A DNA stretch of 64,000 nucleotides from Deinococcus psychrotolerans. GTDB taxonomy: Bacteria; Deinococcota; Deinococci; Deinococcales; Deinococcaceae. Made by a program: the position numbers and the translations under genes. The notes under the pieces were generated by a model. It had not been told where the DNA came from, ran no database searches, and was given only the letters and a program-made list of their open reading frames with translations. This document shows positions 10,224 through 18,870 of the stretch, one piece after another; position 1 is the first letter of the stretch, and every line of letters starts with the position of its first letter. The stretch spans positions 186,001 through 250,000 of the forward strand of contig NZ_CP034184.1 of assembly GCF_003860465.1 (NCBI RefSeq), written 5' to 3'.

Positions 10224-10985
10224 ATGAACCGAACTATCTTGGCCCTCTGCGCGGCCCTAACATTGACCAACGCCTCTGCTGCACAGATCGCCGACGGCAC
10301 TTGGACGCTCATCCGCCTGACTGACACTCTTGGCACCATCTCCACGGGCGGCCTGGATGCGCCCACGCTGAAGCTGCTGGGCACCAGTATTTCTACCGCT
10401 GAGGGCACGCAGGTTTCCGGTTCTACCGGGTGTAATGTCTTCAGCACGTCCGGCCTCTTCGGCAACAATCTTCAGATGGGCGGCACCCTGAAACTCGGCC
10501 CCATCGCGGCCACGCGCAAGCTGTGTCCCGAAACACAGATGATCCTGGAGCAGCGTTACCTGGACGTCCTCGCGCAGGCCCGTGCCTTCGTGCGGGTGGG
10601 CGACACGCTGATCCTGACCTCTGGTACGTCGAAGGCGGTCTATCAAATGGGAAGCGTCATGGAATCGCGCCTCAAGGCCACTTGGCGACTGGTAGGTGGC
10701 CAGAGCAATGAGCCTCTGACCGTAACCTTCGCTGAGGACGGGCACGTCAGCGGCACCACGGGGTGCAATAGCCTGATGGGCACCTACAACGTGATGGACG
10801 GCCAACTGACCTTTGGGCCGCTGGCAACCACCCGCCGCGCTTGCACCGATCCCGCACTGGCCGAACAGGAACAGACGTTCCTAAAAGACCTCTCGGAAGT
10901 GACGGGTTACCAAGTGGCTGGCTCGATGCTGAAACTGACCACCACGTCCGGCAAGGTACTGACGCTGGCGCGTCCGGTGAATTGA
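10224..10985 (+). CDS. Secreted protein with two META (HslJ-like) domains
   Basis: 253 residues with a signal peptide (NRTILALCAALTLTNASA). Two META domains follow: the first has GSTGCN and GPIAATRKLC, the second GTTGCN and GPLATTRRAC. The HslJ/META family is found in periplasmic or envelope proteins linked to stress or antibiotic tolerance; its biochemical role is not settled. ATG 10224 is chosen because GGAG lies 8 nt upstream and a signal peptide begins there. It stands alone between the peptidase and the esterase. Confidence 0.8.
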   Translation: MNRTILALCAALTLTNASAAQIADGTWTLIRLTDTLGTISTGGLDAPTLKLLGTSISTAEGTQVSGSTGCNVFSTSGLFGNNLQMGGTLKLGPIAATRKLCPETQMILEQRYLDVLAQARAFVRVGDTLILTSGTSKAVYQMGSVMESRLKATWRLVGGQSNEPLTVTFAEDGHVSGTTGCNSLMGTYNVMDGQLTFGPLATTRRACTDPALAEQEQTFLKDLSEVTGYQVAGSMLKLTTTSGKVLTLARPVN

Positions 10986-11087
10986 GGCTAGAAAACTGAA
11001 GAAGGGCAGATGGTGGGCGATCTATACTGGCGGGAGAATTCTCCCGTCTCACGTAGAGCGCCGCCCCTTGACCTGGAGGTCCGATTC

Positions 11088-12683
11088 ATGATCCGTCCGC
11101 TTCAAACGTTGGTTCTGTCGGCCCTTGCCTCTTTTTCAATGGCCCACGCGCAACAGCCCGTCACCGTGCAGACACAACAAGGTGCCGTTGTCGGCCAGCA
11201 AGCCGAGGTTCGCATCTTCCTAGGTATTCCTTACGCCGCGCCGCCCATAGGTGACTTGCGTTGGAAGCCGCCTCAACCTGCCGCCGCTTGGAACACGCCG
11301 CGCGACGCCACGAAGTTCGGTAGCCAGTGCCCCCAGGCTGTGCTGGCGCTGTTCCTCCTACCTGGTGAAACCCCTGGCACCGTCAAGGGTCAGGAGGACT
11401 GCCTCTCTCTAAACGTGTACACGCCCAACGGTGCCGCGCCAGACAGCAAGTTGCCCGTGATGGTCTGGATTCACGGTGGTGCCTTTACGGCTGGATCGAG
11501 CAGCGGGTACGACGGCAGCGTGTTGGCTGAGAAGAACAACATCGTGGTGGTCACGATCAACTACCGTCTGGGCGCACTGGGTTGGCTGTCGCTCCCCGCG
11601 TTGGGGGCTGAGGCGGGCGATGGTCAGTCCGGCAATTATGGTCTGTTGGATCAGCAAGCGGCACTGAAGTGGGTGCAAAGCAACATCGCAGCTTTCGGCG
11701 GTGATCCGGCCAAAGTGACCATCGCAGGGGAATCGGCGGGCGGGATGAGCAACTGTGCGCACCTGGCCTCGCCCACCTCAGCCGGACTGTTTCGGGGCGT
11801 GATCATTCAGAGTGGGCTGTGCACCAGTCCCGGCAATAGCGTGACCCTAGCCGACGCGCAGGGCCGCAACCAGAAGTACGCCGCGAATCTGGGCTGCAAG
11901 GCCGCTGATCTGGCCTGCCTACGCGCCGCACCAGTGGAGAAGCTGCTGAACACCAAAGTGCCGGGGCTGCGTCCTGCGCCTAATCTGGTGTGGTCTCCGG
12001 TCTACGCCTCGGCGGTGCTGCCCCTGACCTTGCGCGCGGCCTTTGAAACCGGGCAATTCAACCGCGTGCCGGTCATGAACGGCACCAACCACGACGAGGG
12101 ACGGCTATTCGTTTCGGTCGCTTCGCCAGATGGAAAGCCAATCAGCCCAGTGGTGTACTGGGGCGGTACGGGGCTGACTGTGGGGGCCGCGAACACGGTC
12201 AAGGTGCTGAGGCAGTACCCGTACCGTAGCTTCGGCACACCCGCGCTTGCTTTTGCCACCATGTTTACGGACGCAGTGTTCAGTTGCCCAGCCCTGCGGG
12301 TAGACGCCGCACTGTCGAAATATGTTCCTGTCTACGCCTTCGAGTTCAACGATCCGAACGCTGTTACCATCGTCAAAACCCCAGTGGATTTGCCGAGTCT
12401 TGGCGCACATCACTCCAGTAGCCTGGCCTACGCCTTTCAGAGCAAGGTGGACGGTTTGGCCAATTCCGCCGACTTCACCCCCGCGCAGCGCCAGCTCTCA
12501 GATGCCTTCAGCGCGGCGTGGGTGGCATTCATCAAGACCGGTGAACCAGCCTCGACGAACTGGAAGGCCTTTGATCCGGCCCAGAACAATGTGCAGGTCT
12601 TCAGGCCAGACGGGGTGCAGCCAAGCCTTCTGTTTTCCAATGACCACCGCTGCAACTTCTGGCTGCCTCTAAACTTGCAGTAA
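11088..12683 (+). CDS. Secreted type-B carboxylesterase / lipase family protein
   Basis: 531 residues with a signal peptide ending near SMAHA. The carboxylesterase type B fold is clear: FLGIPYAAPP near the N-terminus, oxyanion loop HGGAF, nucleophile serine in GESAGG, acidic residue in NHDEGR and catalytic His in LGAHHSSSLAYAF. Cysteine spacing (EDCLSLNVY) fits the usual disulphide. It should hydrolyse carboxylic esters outside the cytoplasm; the substrate is unknown. The ATG at 11088 has GGAGG 9 nt upstream. The region from here to the convergent usher gene (12684-12832) holds only weak hairpins and one palindrome-like repeat. Confidence 0.87.
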   Translation: MIRPLQTLVLSALASFSMAHAQQPVTVQTQQGAVVGQQAEVRIFLGIPYAAPPIGDLRWKPPQPAAAWNTPRDATKFGSQCPQAVLALFLLPGETPGTVKGQEDCLSLNVYTPNGAAPDSKLPVMVWIHGGAFTAGSSSGYDGSVLAEKNNIVVVTINYRLGALGWLSLPALGAEAGDGQSGNYGLLDQQAALKWVQSNIAAFGGDPAKVTIAGESAGGMSNCAHLASPTSAGLFRGVIIQSGLCTSPGNSVTLADAQGRNQKYAANLGCKAADLACLRAAPVEKLLNTKVPGLRPAPNLVWSPVYASAVLPLTLRAAFETGQFNRVPVMNGTNHDEGRLFVSVASPDGKPISPVVYWGGTGLTVGAANTVKVLRQYPYRSFGTPALAFATMFTDAVFSCPALRVDAALSKYVPVYAFEFNDPNAVTIVKTPVDLPSLGAHHSSSLAYAFQSKVDGLANSADFTPAQRQLSDAFSAAWVAFIKTGEPASTNWKAFDPAQNNVQVFRPDGVQPSLLFSNDHRCNFWLPLNLQ

Positions 12684-12691
12684 CGCTGCTG

Positions 12692-12717
12692 TCAACCTAG
12701 GGTATACCTCAACCTGA
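12692..12717. repeat. Copy of the GGTATACC-centred repeat
   Basis: TCAACCTA-GGGTATACC-TCAACCTGA matches the left arm and centre of the palindrome at 48730-48755, but the right arm is in direct rather than inverted orientation. A third degenerate copy ends the duplicated block at 7808-7833. It lies just after the esterase stop. Confidence 0.5.
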
Positions 12718-12832
12718 CGTCAGATTGGAAGCTCAAAACTGCGATGAACACGGCAAAAAACCCAGCCATTTTCCCGCCGGGCTCAAGGTCTAAGACCCAT
12801 TGCTGACACTGGCACTCCTCTCACAAGCTTCC

Positions 12833-15022
12833 TCAAGGGGCTGCAGGCGTGCAGAAGACCTGTGACGCAGTGCTGATCCGCACGGCGCATTCCCGGCCAT
12901 CGGCGAAGGTGAGCGTTCCCGTGACGAACTGATTCAGCACAGGCAGGAGGCCTTCGCCTTGATCGTCGAGGTCGATGGGGTCTTGCCCGTCCCAGCGCAC
13001 CTGTCCACCCGCCGCGAGATGCTGAGCGTCCAGTCCAAACGTCACAAAACGTGACCGGGTGAAGTTCTCCCGCCAGTCGATGACTGTTGCCCCTTCGGTG
13101 GGGAGCGTGAGATTGAGCGTCTCAGACTCCACCGCAATTTCAATGGGCAGGGTGGTCAGGTCAAGTTGCACCTGACTGCCGGAGCCGGACTCCAGCGAGA
13201 GCACCAGGTCTCCCGCAGCGTTGGTCCGGCCCTGATACGCTCCTTCGGCGGAGATGCCGAGATCAGGAATGCCAGTTTTGAGCAGTACAAACCGGCGGCT
13301 GCCCTTATTGGCACTGAAGGAGAGTTTACCGGCCACCAGCGTCGCGCGGCCTTGCAGTTGTGCGTTCACGTTGCCGCTGGTGCTGGCACCGACCTCCACT
13401 TCGGTATGTCCACGAAACTGGTAATCGAGTGCCAGATTGCGCAGATCCGTACTGGCGCTCACGCGGCTGGAGGGCGTGAGCTGGTCGCTGATGGCTGCAC
13501 CGAAGCCCAGCGGGTTGCCCGGGCTGCCACTCACGCCAGCCTGAGCCTGAATATTCGGCTGTGGCGTCCAACTCACACCGACGCCGAAACGGCTTCCGCG
13601 TGTCGTGACCGCAGCGAACGGGAGGACGTTCAGGTGAGGTCCAGCCCGGACGCTGCCGTCGACCTGGGCGTACCAGCCGTTCAGAGCAAGATTGTACCCG
13701 CCGCTGAGATTCACGTTCAAGGGTGCCGAGGCGTACCGCAGCGCGGCGTCCACCTGCGTACCGCTCAGGTCTCCGAGGGGAACCTGGGTGGACAGACCGA
13801 CGTTGAATGCGCCGGTTATGAAGATGTACTGCGCTTTGAGGGCCGTGACCGGTGCGGATCCGGTGGTGTCGATCCCCACTCCAAACCGCAGGTGTTGTTG
13901 CGGCGGGGCGAGCACCACCCAGGCGTTGGCGATGCCCTGTCCGGCTTTGAGGCCCGCTTCCGCTTCCACGGTGACACTTGGCGTGAGGCCATACTGCAAA
14001 GCGCTCCCCACGTAAGCTTGACCGGCCAGTGCGCCGCCTTCTGCTGTGACGGTATACCCACCCGGCGCGAGCAGTTCCGGCGCGTAACTGTAGTCCTGTG
14101 AGATAAAACGTGTTCCGGTTTCGTCCTCGATGCTGACCAGAATGGATCCTTTGCTCTGGCGCAGAGGAATGTCATGCAGCGTGATGGTGCCCGGCACGAC
14201 CTGGGCGTGGGCGAGTTCCGTTCCGTCCACGCTGACCCGCACGTCCGAGCCCAGGGGGAGCACGAAGCTCAGTGACGGCCAGTAGCGAACGTTTCCCCCA
14301 CGGATCATGCCCTGAGCGCCTTGCAGTGGCCCAGACCAGAAGTTGAGGGTGCTGGGCAGGTTGTAGATCAGTTGCGCGTACCGGTCTCCACTCGGTTGGT
14401 AGCGCACGCGGCTGTACAGGCCCAGTGGCCCAGATTGCAGCGTGGTCGTATAGAGCTGCCGTATCCCGATGAAGCTGGAGAAGTTGCCCTTCAGGTATTC
14501 GGCGCGGGTGTCGAACTGCGCTCCTCTGAACGCCCCGGCTAAGACATTTCCGCTGGCCCCGAAATGGTATTCCAGGTTGAACAGGGGAATAGACGGTAAG
14601 CGCGGCACGGGCGGGACGGCCAGTGCCAGGGTTCCCGTGCTCAGCAATTGGGGCAGGGGGTCGAAGCTGAGGGTGAGTTGCTCGGGATCGATTTTCAGCG
14701 GCAACTCGGATCGGAGCCGCACAAGGTCGATGTCGTCGCAGGTCAGCTGAGCATCGAAGTAAGCTTCTTCTCCACTGCGAATGGCCGAGCGTTGCAGCCA
14801 GGTGCGCTGATCAGCCGCGCCAGTGCGCAGCCAGTAGCCGCCCCTGGAGCGGCCAGCGACCCGGACTTCCACGAACGATTCGTCTGGCGGGCAGGCCGCT
14901 GGAAGTGCCGTTGAGGGCGCGTCCACCGGCAGAACAGCGGGCGGCGTACTTTGCGCAGCGGCCAGGCTGGTCAGCAGCGCCAGGAATGTCCAGTTAAGGT
15001 GTCGGGACATCCAGCGTCTCAA
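12833..15022 (-). CDS. Fimbrial outer-membrane usher (archaic chaperone-usher type)
   Basis: 729 residues with a signal peptide (FLALLTSLAAAQ). The body has the beta-strand pattern of an usher barrel, with PSTLNFWSGPLQGAQG and GYTVTAEGG marking barrel and plug-like segments. A short C-terminal domain ends in SQVFCTPA. Ushers form the outer-membrane pore through which chaperone-bound pilins are polymerised. It overlaps the chaperone gene by 29 nt and is the last gene of the operon. A second in-frame ATG at 15010 is an alternative start. The length is a little short for an usher, as is usual for the Csu/sigma group. Confidence 0.8.
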   Translation of the reverse strand: MRRWMSRHLNWTFLALLTSLAAAQSTPPAVLPVDAPSTALPAACPPDESFVEVRVAGRSRGGYWLRTGAADQRTWLQRSAIRSGEEAYFDAQLTCDDIDLVRLRSELPLKIDPEQLTLSFDPLPQLLSTGTLALAVPPVPRLPSIPLFNLEYHFGASGNVLAGAFRGAQFDTRAEYLKGNFSSFIGIRQLYTTTLQSGPLGLYSRVRYQPSGDRYAQLIYNLPSTLNFWSGPLQGAQGMIRGGNVRYWPSLSFVLPLGSDVRVSVDGTELAHAQVVPGTITLHDIPLRQSKGSILVSIEDETGTRFISQDYSYAPELLAPGGYTVTAEGGALAGQAYVGSALQYGLTPSVTVEAEAGLKAGQGIANAWVVLAPPQQHLRFGVGIDTTGSAPVTALKAQYIFITGAFNVGLSTQVPLGDLSGTQVDAALRYASAPLNVNLSGGYNLALNGWYAQVDGSVRAGPHLNVLPFAAVTTRGSRFGVGVSWTPQPNIQAQAGVSGSPGNPLGFGAAISDQLTPSSRVSASTDLRNLALDYQFRGHTEVEVGASTSGNVNAQLQGRATLVAGKLSFSANKGSRRFVLLKTGIPDLGISAEGAYQGRTNAAGDLVLSLESGSGSQVQLDLTTLPIEIAVESETLNLTLPTEGATVIDWRENFTRSRFVTFGLDAQHLAAGGQVRWDGQDPIDLDDQGEGLLPVLNQFVTGTLTFADGRECAVRISTASQVFCTPAAP

Positions 15023-15713
15023 TGTGGTCTTGCTGGGCGCGGTCTGTCGAGTGAATCACCAGCGTCTTGGCAGTGCTCAGCGTGGGCGGCAGGGAAACGC
15101 GCATGGTCGAGCCAGGCAGGACGTAGACGCTGCCGAGATTCAGCGCTTCACTATTCAGTAAAGTGGTCATGTTGCGGTACGTCGCGTGGGCCGTGCCTGT
15201 GTTGTTCAGGACCAGAGTCAGGCCGCCAGCTGTGCGTTCGAGGCTTGCTTTGACGTTCTCCTGAGCGCTCGGCTGGGTCACGAACAGCGGCAGGCTGAAC
15301 ACGTAGGTCGGCACGATGGCCGCCTGCACCTGATCGGTTCCTGGCGTGGGCGCAGGAGCACTTTGCGCGATTTGCCGGAGCAACAGGCGGTAGGTGACCT
15401 GCAGCGCACTGGGCCGGGTCCGCAGACCGATGCGTACCACCTGAGAGCGTCCAGGAGCGATGGTGAAACGGACGGGATTGACGGCGGCGTCGCGGGTGGG
15501 AACGGTCACGTCCTGGCCATCCTGCTGCGTCCAGCGCATCAGGGCGGCATTGAATTCGATGGGTGTGGTGCCCTGATTGGTGAGGGTCGTGACGGCCATC
15601 AGCTGGCGCTGCGGATTGATCTCCAGTGTGACGGGCGTGATACTCAGGGTGGCCGCCGCTGCCTGGGTCAACAGGCTCAGGAGTGAAGCGAAGAGAAAAC
15701 GGCGAACAGGCAT
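14994..15713 (-). CDS. Periplasmic fimbrial chaperone (PapD-like)
   Basis: 239 residues with a signal peptide (FASLLSLLTQAAAA). It has the two-domain immunoglobulin fold of pilus chaperones: the N-terminal domain ends in TYRLLLRQI, matching the conserved YRL motif, and a basic residue is available in RSQVVRIGLRTR for the pilin C-terminus. It should hold SCPU pilins by donor-strand complementation and hand them to the usher. GAGGAG stands 6 nt before the ATG. The downstream usher overlap supports co-translation. Confidence 0.82.
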   Translation of the reverse strand: MPVRRFLFASLLSLLTQAAAATLSITPVTLEINPQRQLMAVTTLTNQGTTPIEFNAALMRWTQQDGQDVTVPTRDAAVNPVRFTIAPGRSQVVRIGLRTRPSALQVTYRLLLRQIAQSAPAPTPGTDQVQAAIVPTYVFSLPLFVTQPSAQENVKASLERTAGGLTLVLNNTGTAHATYRNMTTLLNSEALNLGSVYVLPGSTMRVSLPPTLSTAKTLVIHSTDRAQQDHIETLDVPTP

Positions 15714-15753
15714 GGTGAACTCCTCAGGAAGTGACGCGTGCAGATGCGGCGGA

Positions 15754-16149
15754 TTAGAAGGTGACGTTGATGGTCAGCGCACCGGTGTAGGTGCTGCTCG
15801 ACGCGCCCCACTGGTTGCGCGGCACGGTAATCTGGAAGCGGAACGACGTTTTGGCAGGATCGAGGGACGTGCCAGCAACGTCAGGGATGAAGTACTGCAA
15901 CTGATCTCCATTCGCGGCTTTGAGGACGCCCACGTAGCGCTGGGCGGTCATATCGAACTGACCGCCAGCGGCGCTGAAGGTCAGGGTCGGCTGATCCGTG
16001 GGATCACACTGCAGGGGCACTTCAGCGGACATGACCGCGTCGGTTTGATAGGTGTAAGTACCCAGGCTGCTGAGCGTGGCAGAACCGACCACGCAGGCCG
16101 CTTGGGCGCTGGAGAACAGCAGGCAGGAAATGAAGGTGAGTCGGCGCAT
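15754..16149 (-). CDS. SCPU-domain pilin (Csu-like)
   Basis: 131 residues: signal peptide (RRLTFISCLLFSSAQA), mature start ACVVGSATL with a conserved cysteine, second cysteine in LQCDPTD, and a final beta strand TYTGALTINVTF typical of spore-coat-protein-U pilins. The ATG 16149 has GGAG 6 nt upstream; longer in-frame extensions have no support. It is the pilin nearest the chaperone gene, where tip subunits often lie, but its rank in the fibre is not shown by sequence. Confidence 0.78.
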   Translation of the reverse strand: MRRLTFISCLLFSSAQAACVVGSATLSSLGTYTYQTDAVMSAEVPLQCDPTDQPTLTFSAAGGQFDMTAQRYVGVLKAANGDQLQYFIPDVAGTSLDPAKTSFRFQITVPRNQWGASSSTYTGALTINVTF

Positions 16150-16168
16150 GAGGCTCCAGGAAAGAACG

Positions 16169-16672
16169 TTAGAAGCTGATGACCAGCGACACGCTACCCG
16201 TGTAAAACCCGCTGGACGCGTTGAACTGCGGTGCCGAGGGCCAGCCCGCATTGACCAGCGTAACGGAGCGGGTGGCACCACGGTACGTTCCGTTGATGAC
16301 AGGTGAGTTGGGACCGGTGACAAACCAGGCTTCGACGTTGAGCTGATCGGTGGTACCGGGTGAAAACTGCGTCAGGACAGCAGTGACATGTGCGCCGGGG
16401 GTGGAAGTGGAGGTGGTGCCGATGAGGGTGCGCTGGGAGATGGGGGTGTTCTTGTTGCAGTAGACCGAGACGGACACCTGTCCCTGGGGGCCACTGGTGA
16501 CACTGCCCGCTTTGTACTCGGGATACAGGTCGATGGTCGGCGCACTGTTGGCTTGATCGAAGACGCAGCTGCTGCTGGTGGTGACATTGAGGGGAATGGT
16601 GGTGCTGGATTGAGCGGCGAGGGCAGCGGAGGTGAGGCTGATCAGGAGCGCGAGCGGGTGCAGTCGGGGCAT
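16169..16672 (-). CDS. SCPU-domain pilin (Csu-like)
   Basis: 167 residues: signal peptide (ALLISLTSAALAA), cysteines in SSSCVFDQ and VSVYCNKNT, and the closing strand FYTGSVSLVISF. AAGGAG lies 4 nt before the ATG at 16672. It shares NSxxSCVFD and CNK motifs with the pilin at 20403-20861, so the two are paralogues. It should be exported and assembled through the chaperone and usher downstream. Confidence 0.8.
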   Translation of the reverse strand: MPRLHPLALLISLTSAALAAQSSTTIPLNVTTSSSCVFDQANSAPTIDLYPEYKAGSVTSGPQGQVSVSVYCNKNTPISQRTLIGTTSTSTPGAHVTAVLTQFSPGTTDQLNVEAWFVTGPNSPVINGTYRGATRSVTLVNAGWPSAPQFNASSGFYTGSVSLVISF

Positions 16673-16745
16673 AAAACTCCTTGGATGGTGGGGGCGTTGA
16701 GAATACTGTAGCGACGGCAGTCTCACGGGAAGCTGACGGGAAATG

Positions 16746-16788
16746 CCAGCAGCCAGAGAAACGCCTGGTGCGTGACTCTGGCTGCTGG
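16746..16788 (-). terminator. Intra-operon hairpin
   Basis: Perfect 13-bp arms CCAGCAGCCAGAG and CTCTGGCTGCTGG with a 17-nt loop, 9 nt after the stop of the lipoprotein gene on the minus strand. No T run follows, so it may attenuate or stabilise mRNA rather than end transcription. Confidence 0.5.
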
Positions 16789-16797
16789 AGTAAAGGG

Positions 16798-17745
16798 TTA
16801 CTTCGAGAGGCTGATGTTGTCGAGAACGTAATTCGCAGACCCGGTAACATTCCCGAAGGTGACGCGCTTGAGGTTGGTCCAACTGCTGTCCAGCGTAATG
16901 GTCTTATACGCCACGTCCGGGTTGTCAAGCGAGGCGGTGATAGTGTTCCCGTCCGCTTTGTACCCAGTAAGTGTGAAGCCGACCTCGTTGCCAAAGGCCG
17001 GAGCAAAATCGAAAGACTTGAGCGTGAAAGGGGCCTGATCGATGGAAGCGAGTTGCAGCGTCACGCTAGCGTCGAGATTGGCGATGGGTTGGCTGGGCCG
17101 AGGGTGAAAGCCATTCCCGAAATCTTTGGAAGGCTGAACCACATCTTGATTTCCCGTTCCGTAGATCTGGTAGCCCTGCTCCTGATAAGACTGATAGAAG
17201 CGAACATCCCTACTGGCCACAGGCGGAGTATCGAAATTGAGCGTGACACCTGTGACTTTCTTACCCGCTTGGACAGTGACGCTCTGGGTGCCGACGACTG
17301 TTGCACCGTTTACGCAGCTGGTGGTGATGGTGTACGTCCCAAACGTCGCGTACGCGTGATCCTTGGTTTCGATGCGGCCTACCGTAGGAGACGCCACGCT
17401 GGTCGAGGCGCTGCCGTCGCCCCAGGTGACCGAGCAGGTGACTGGGCTGGCAAAGCTGCTCTTGACATACGCACGCACACTGTCGTCGCTGGTCGGCACC
17501 GGCAGGACGTTGAGGTACACCTGCGGCGCGAGGCCCTGGGCACTCAGGGTGTCGCCAAACCCGCGCCGGTTCAGATCGGCTATGACCTGAGCTTCCAGGG
17601 CTTCGGAGGTGGTGCTATAAGTCTGACCCCCTTGACCTATCGGGGTCGTCCTGAATTGTGCGGCAGGCTGAGCGGGTTGAACTGCTTGCTGAGAGCAGGC
17701 GGCCAGGCTGAGGGTCAAGAAGGCGAACGCGACATATTTTTTCAT
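16798..17745 (-). CDS. PKD-domain lipoprotein A of the fimbrial operon
   Basis: 315 residues. A lipobox (LSLAACSQQ) predicts lipid attachment at Cys18. Residues 19-163 contain a shared module and a PKD-like Ig domain (WGDGS then HAYATFGTYTIT). This part is nearly identical in the two neighbours B and C. After QAGKK the sequence becomes unrelated in detail, though it still ends in the same frame of motifs: an F-D/N-P-P start, EQGY, a FTLKSFDF strand and a final DNISLSK. The C-terminal domain resembles beta-sandwich modules that close many surface proteins. The ATG 17745 has AGGTCA upstream. A surface or fimbria-anchored role is inferred from the operon. Confidence 0.72.
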   Translation of the reverse strand: MKKYVAFAFLTLSLAACSQQAVQPAQPAAQFRTTPIGQGGQTYSTTSEALEAQVIADLNRRGFGDTLSAQGLAPQVYLNVLPVPTSDDSVRAYVKSSFASPVTCSVTWGDGSASTSVASPTVGRIETKDHAYATFGTYTITTSCVNGATVVGTQSVTVQAGKKVTGVTLNFDTPPVASRDVRFYQSYQEQGYQIYGTGNQDVVQPSKDFGNGFHPRPSQPIANLDASVTLQLASIDQAPFTLKSFDFAPAFGNEVGFTLTGYKADGNTITASLDNPDVAYKTITLDSSWTNLKRVTFGNVTGSANYVLDNISLSK

Positions 17746-17833
17746 GATGTGACCTCTGAAATCAGGGCAGTGACTGAGAAGCGACGCGGTCATCATTCAC
17801 ACCGTGCAGCGCCGCTCGTTTAGACGGAATTGT

Positions 17834-18793
17834 TTATTTTGAGACGTGAATGTTATCAACCAGCAGCCAGTTACGATTAGCAGTATCGTTGCCAAAGGTG
17901 ACCTTGGTAAGATTGGTCCAAGCTGAACCGAGTTGGTACGTTTGCATTTGATCGCCAGAATCGGAGAGAGCTACAGAGAGACTACTCCCATCCGATTTGT
18001 AACCCGTCAGAACAAAATTCGCTGATGTTGACTCTAGGCGCTTATAGTCGAAGGAAGTTAGAGTAAAGAGGTCAGAGGGAACAACTCCCATCATGATAAG
18101 GCTTGTGGTGTTATCGCAGCTACAAAGCGTCTGACTCGAATTAAAAGTGTAAAAATTAAAGGGCGATCCTTTTCCAAATTGATAAATGCCATCGGGCACA
18201 TTCATAGTGAAACTATAGCCTTTTTCTTGATATTCACTGGAGTAGATTTGAACTTGATTGTCGCTTACCACAGGATTTTCAAAGTCGATAATCGTGCCGG
18301 TGGCTTTCTTACCCGCCTGGACAGTGACGCTCTGGGTGCCGACGACGGTTGCACCGTTTACGCAGCTGGTGGTAATGGTGTACGTCCCAAACGTCGCGTA
18401 GGCGTGATCCTTGGTTTCGATGCGGCCCACCGTAGGAGACGCCACGCTGGTCGAGGTGCTGCCGTCGCCCCAGGTGACCGAGCAGGTGACCGGGCTAGTA
18501 AAGTTGCTCTTGACATACGCACGCACACTGTCGTCGCTGGTCGGCACCGGCAGGACGTTGAGGTACACCTGCGGCGCGAGGCCCTGGACACTCAGCGTGT
18601 CGCCAAACCCGCGCCGGTTCAGATCAGCCATGACCTGAGCTTCCAGGGCCTCGGACGTGGTGCTATAGGCCTGCCCCCCTTGACCTATCGGCGGCGTCCT
18701 GAATTGTGCGGCAGATTGAGCGGGTTGCACCGCTTGCTGAGAGCAGGCGGCCAGGCCGAGGGTCAAGAAGGCAAACGCAACGTACTTTTTCAT
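17834..18793 (-). CDS. PKD-domain lipoprotein B of the fimbrial operon
   Basis: 319 residues. Lipobox LGLAACSQQ, shared N-terminal module and PKD domain to QAGKK, then a divergent C-terminal domain (EKGYSFTMN, LFTLTSFDYK, VLTGYKSDGS, final VDNIHVSK). The coding DNA of the C-terminal part (about 17840-18290) is visibly richer in A and T than the shared N-terminal part, as if the C-terminal cassette had another source. GAGG lies 7 nt before the ATG. Confidence 0.72.
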   Translation of the reverse strand: MKKYVAFAFLTLGLAACSQQAVQPAQSAAQFRTPPIGQGGQAYSTTSEALEAQVMADLNRRGFGDTLSVQGLAPQVYLNVLPVPTSDDSVRAYVKSNFTSPVTCSVTWGDGSTSTSVASPTVGRIETKDHAYATFGTYTITTSCVNGATVVGTQSVTVQAGKKATGTIIDFENPVVSDNQVQIYSSEYQEKGYSFTMNVPDGIYQFGKGSPFNFYTFNSSQTLCSCDNTTSLIMMGVVPSDLFTLTSFDYKRLESTSANFVLTGYKSDGSSLSVALSDSGDQMQTYQLGSAWTNLTKVTFGNDTANRNWLLVDNIHVSK

Positions 18794-18815
18794 GAGGTGA
18801 CCTCTGGGGATTGAG

Positions 18816-18854
18816 AAGCGGCGCGGCCAGCATTCAAACTGTGCCGCGCCGCTT
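18816..18854 (-). terminator. Intergenic hairpin between lipoprotein genes C and B
   Basis: Perfect 12-bp GC-rich arms AAGCGGCGCGGC and GCCGCGCCGCTT around 15 nt. A decayed version of the same hairpin stands between genes B and A (about 17778-17820), so the hairpin appears to have been duplicated with the genes. No T run. Confidence 0.5.
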
Positions 18855-18870
18855 GTTCAAACGGAGTTGA

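Noticed and set aside
12750..12800. Possible terminator between the esterase and usher genes
   Set aside because: The AGCC/GGCT pairing is short and interrupted; not strong enough to list.
12833..16323. Long plus-strand open frames at 13166-14101, 15186-15686 and 15577-16179 opposite the usher, chaperone and pilin genes
   Set aside because: They are antisense to well-supported genes, have no start signals and show no family features; GC-rich third positions create such shadows.
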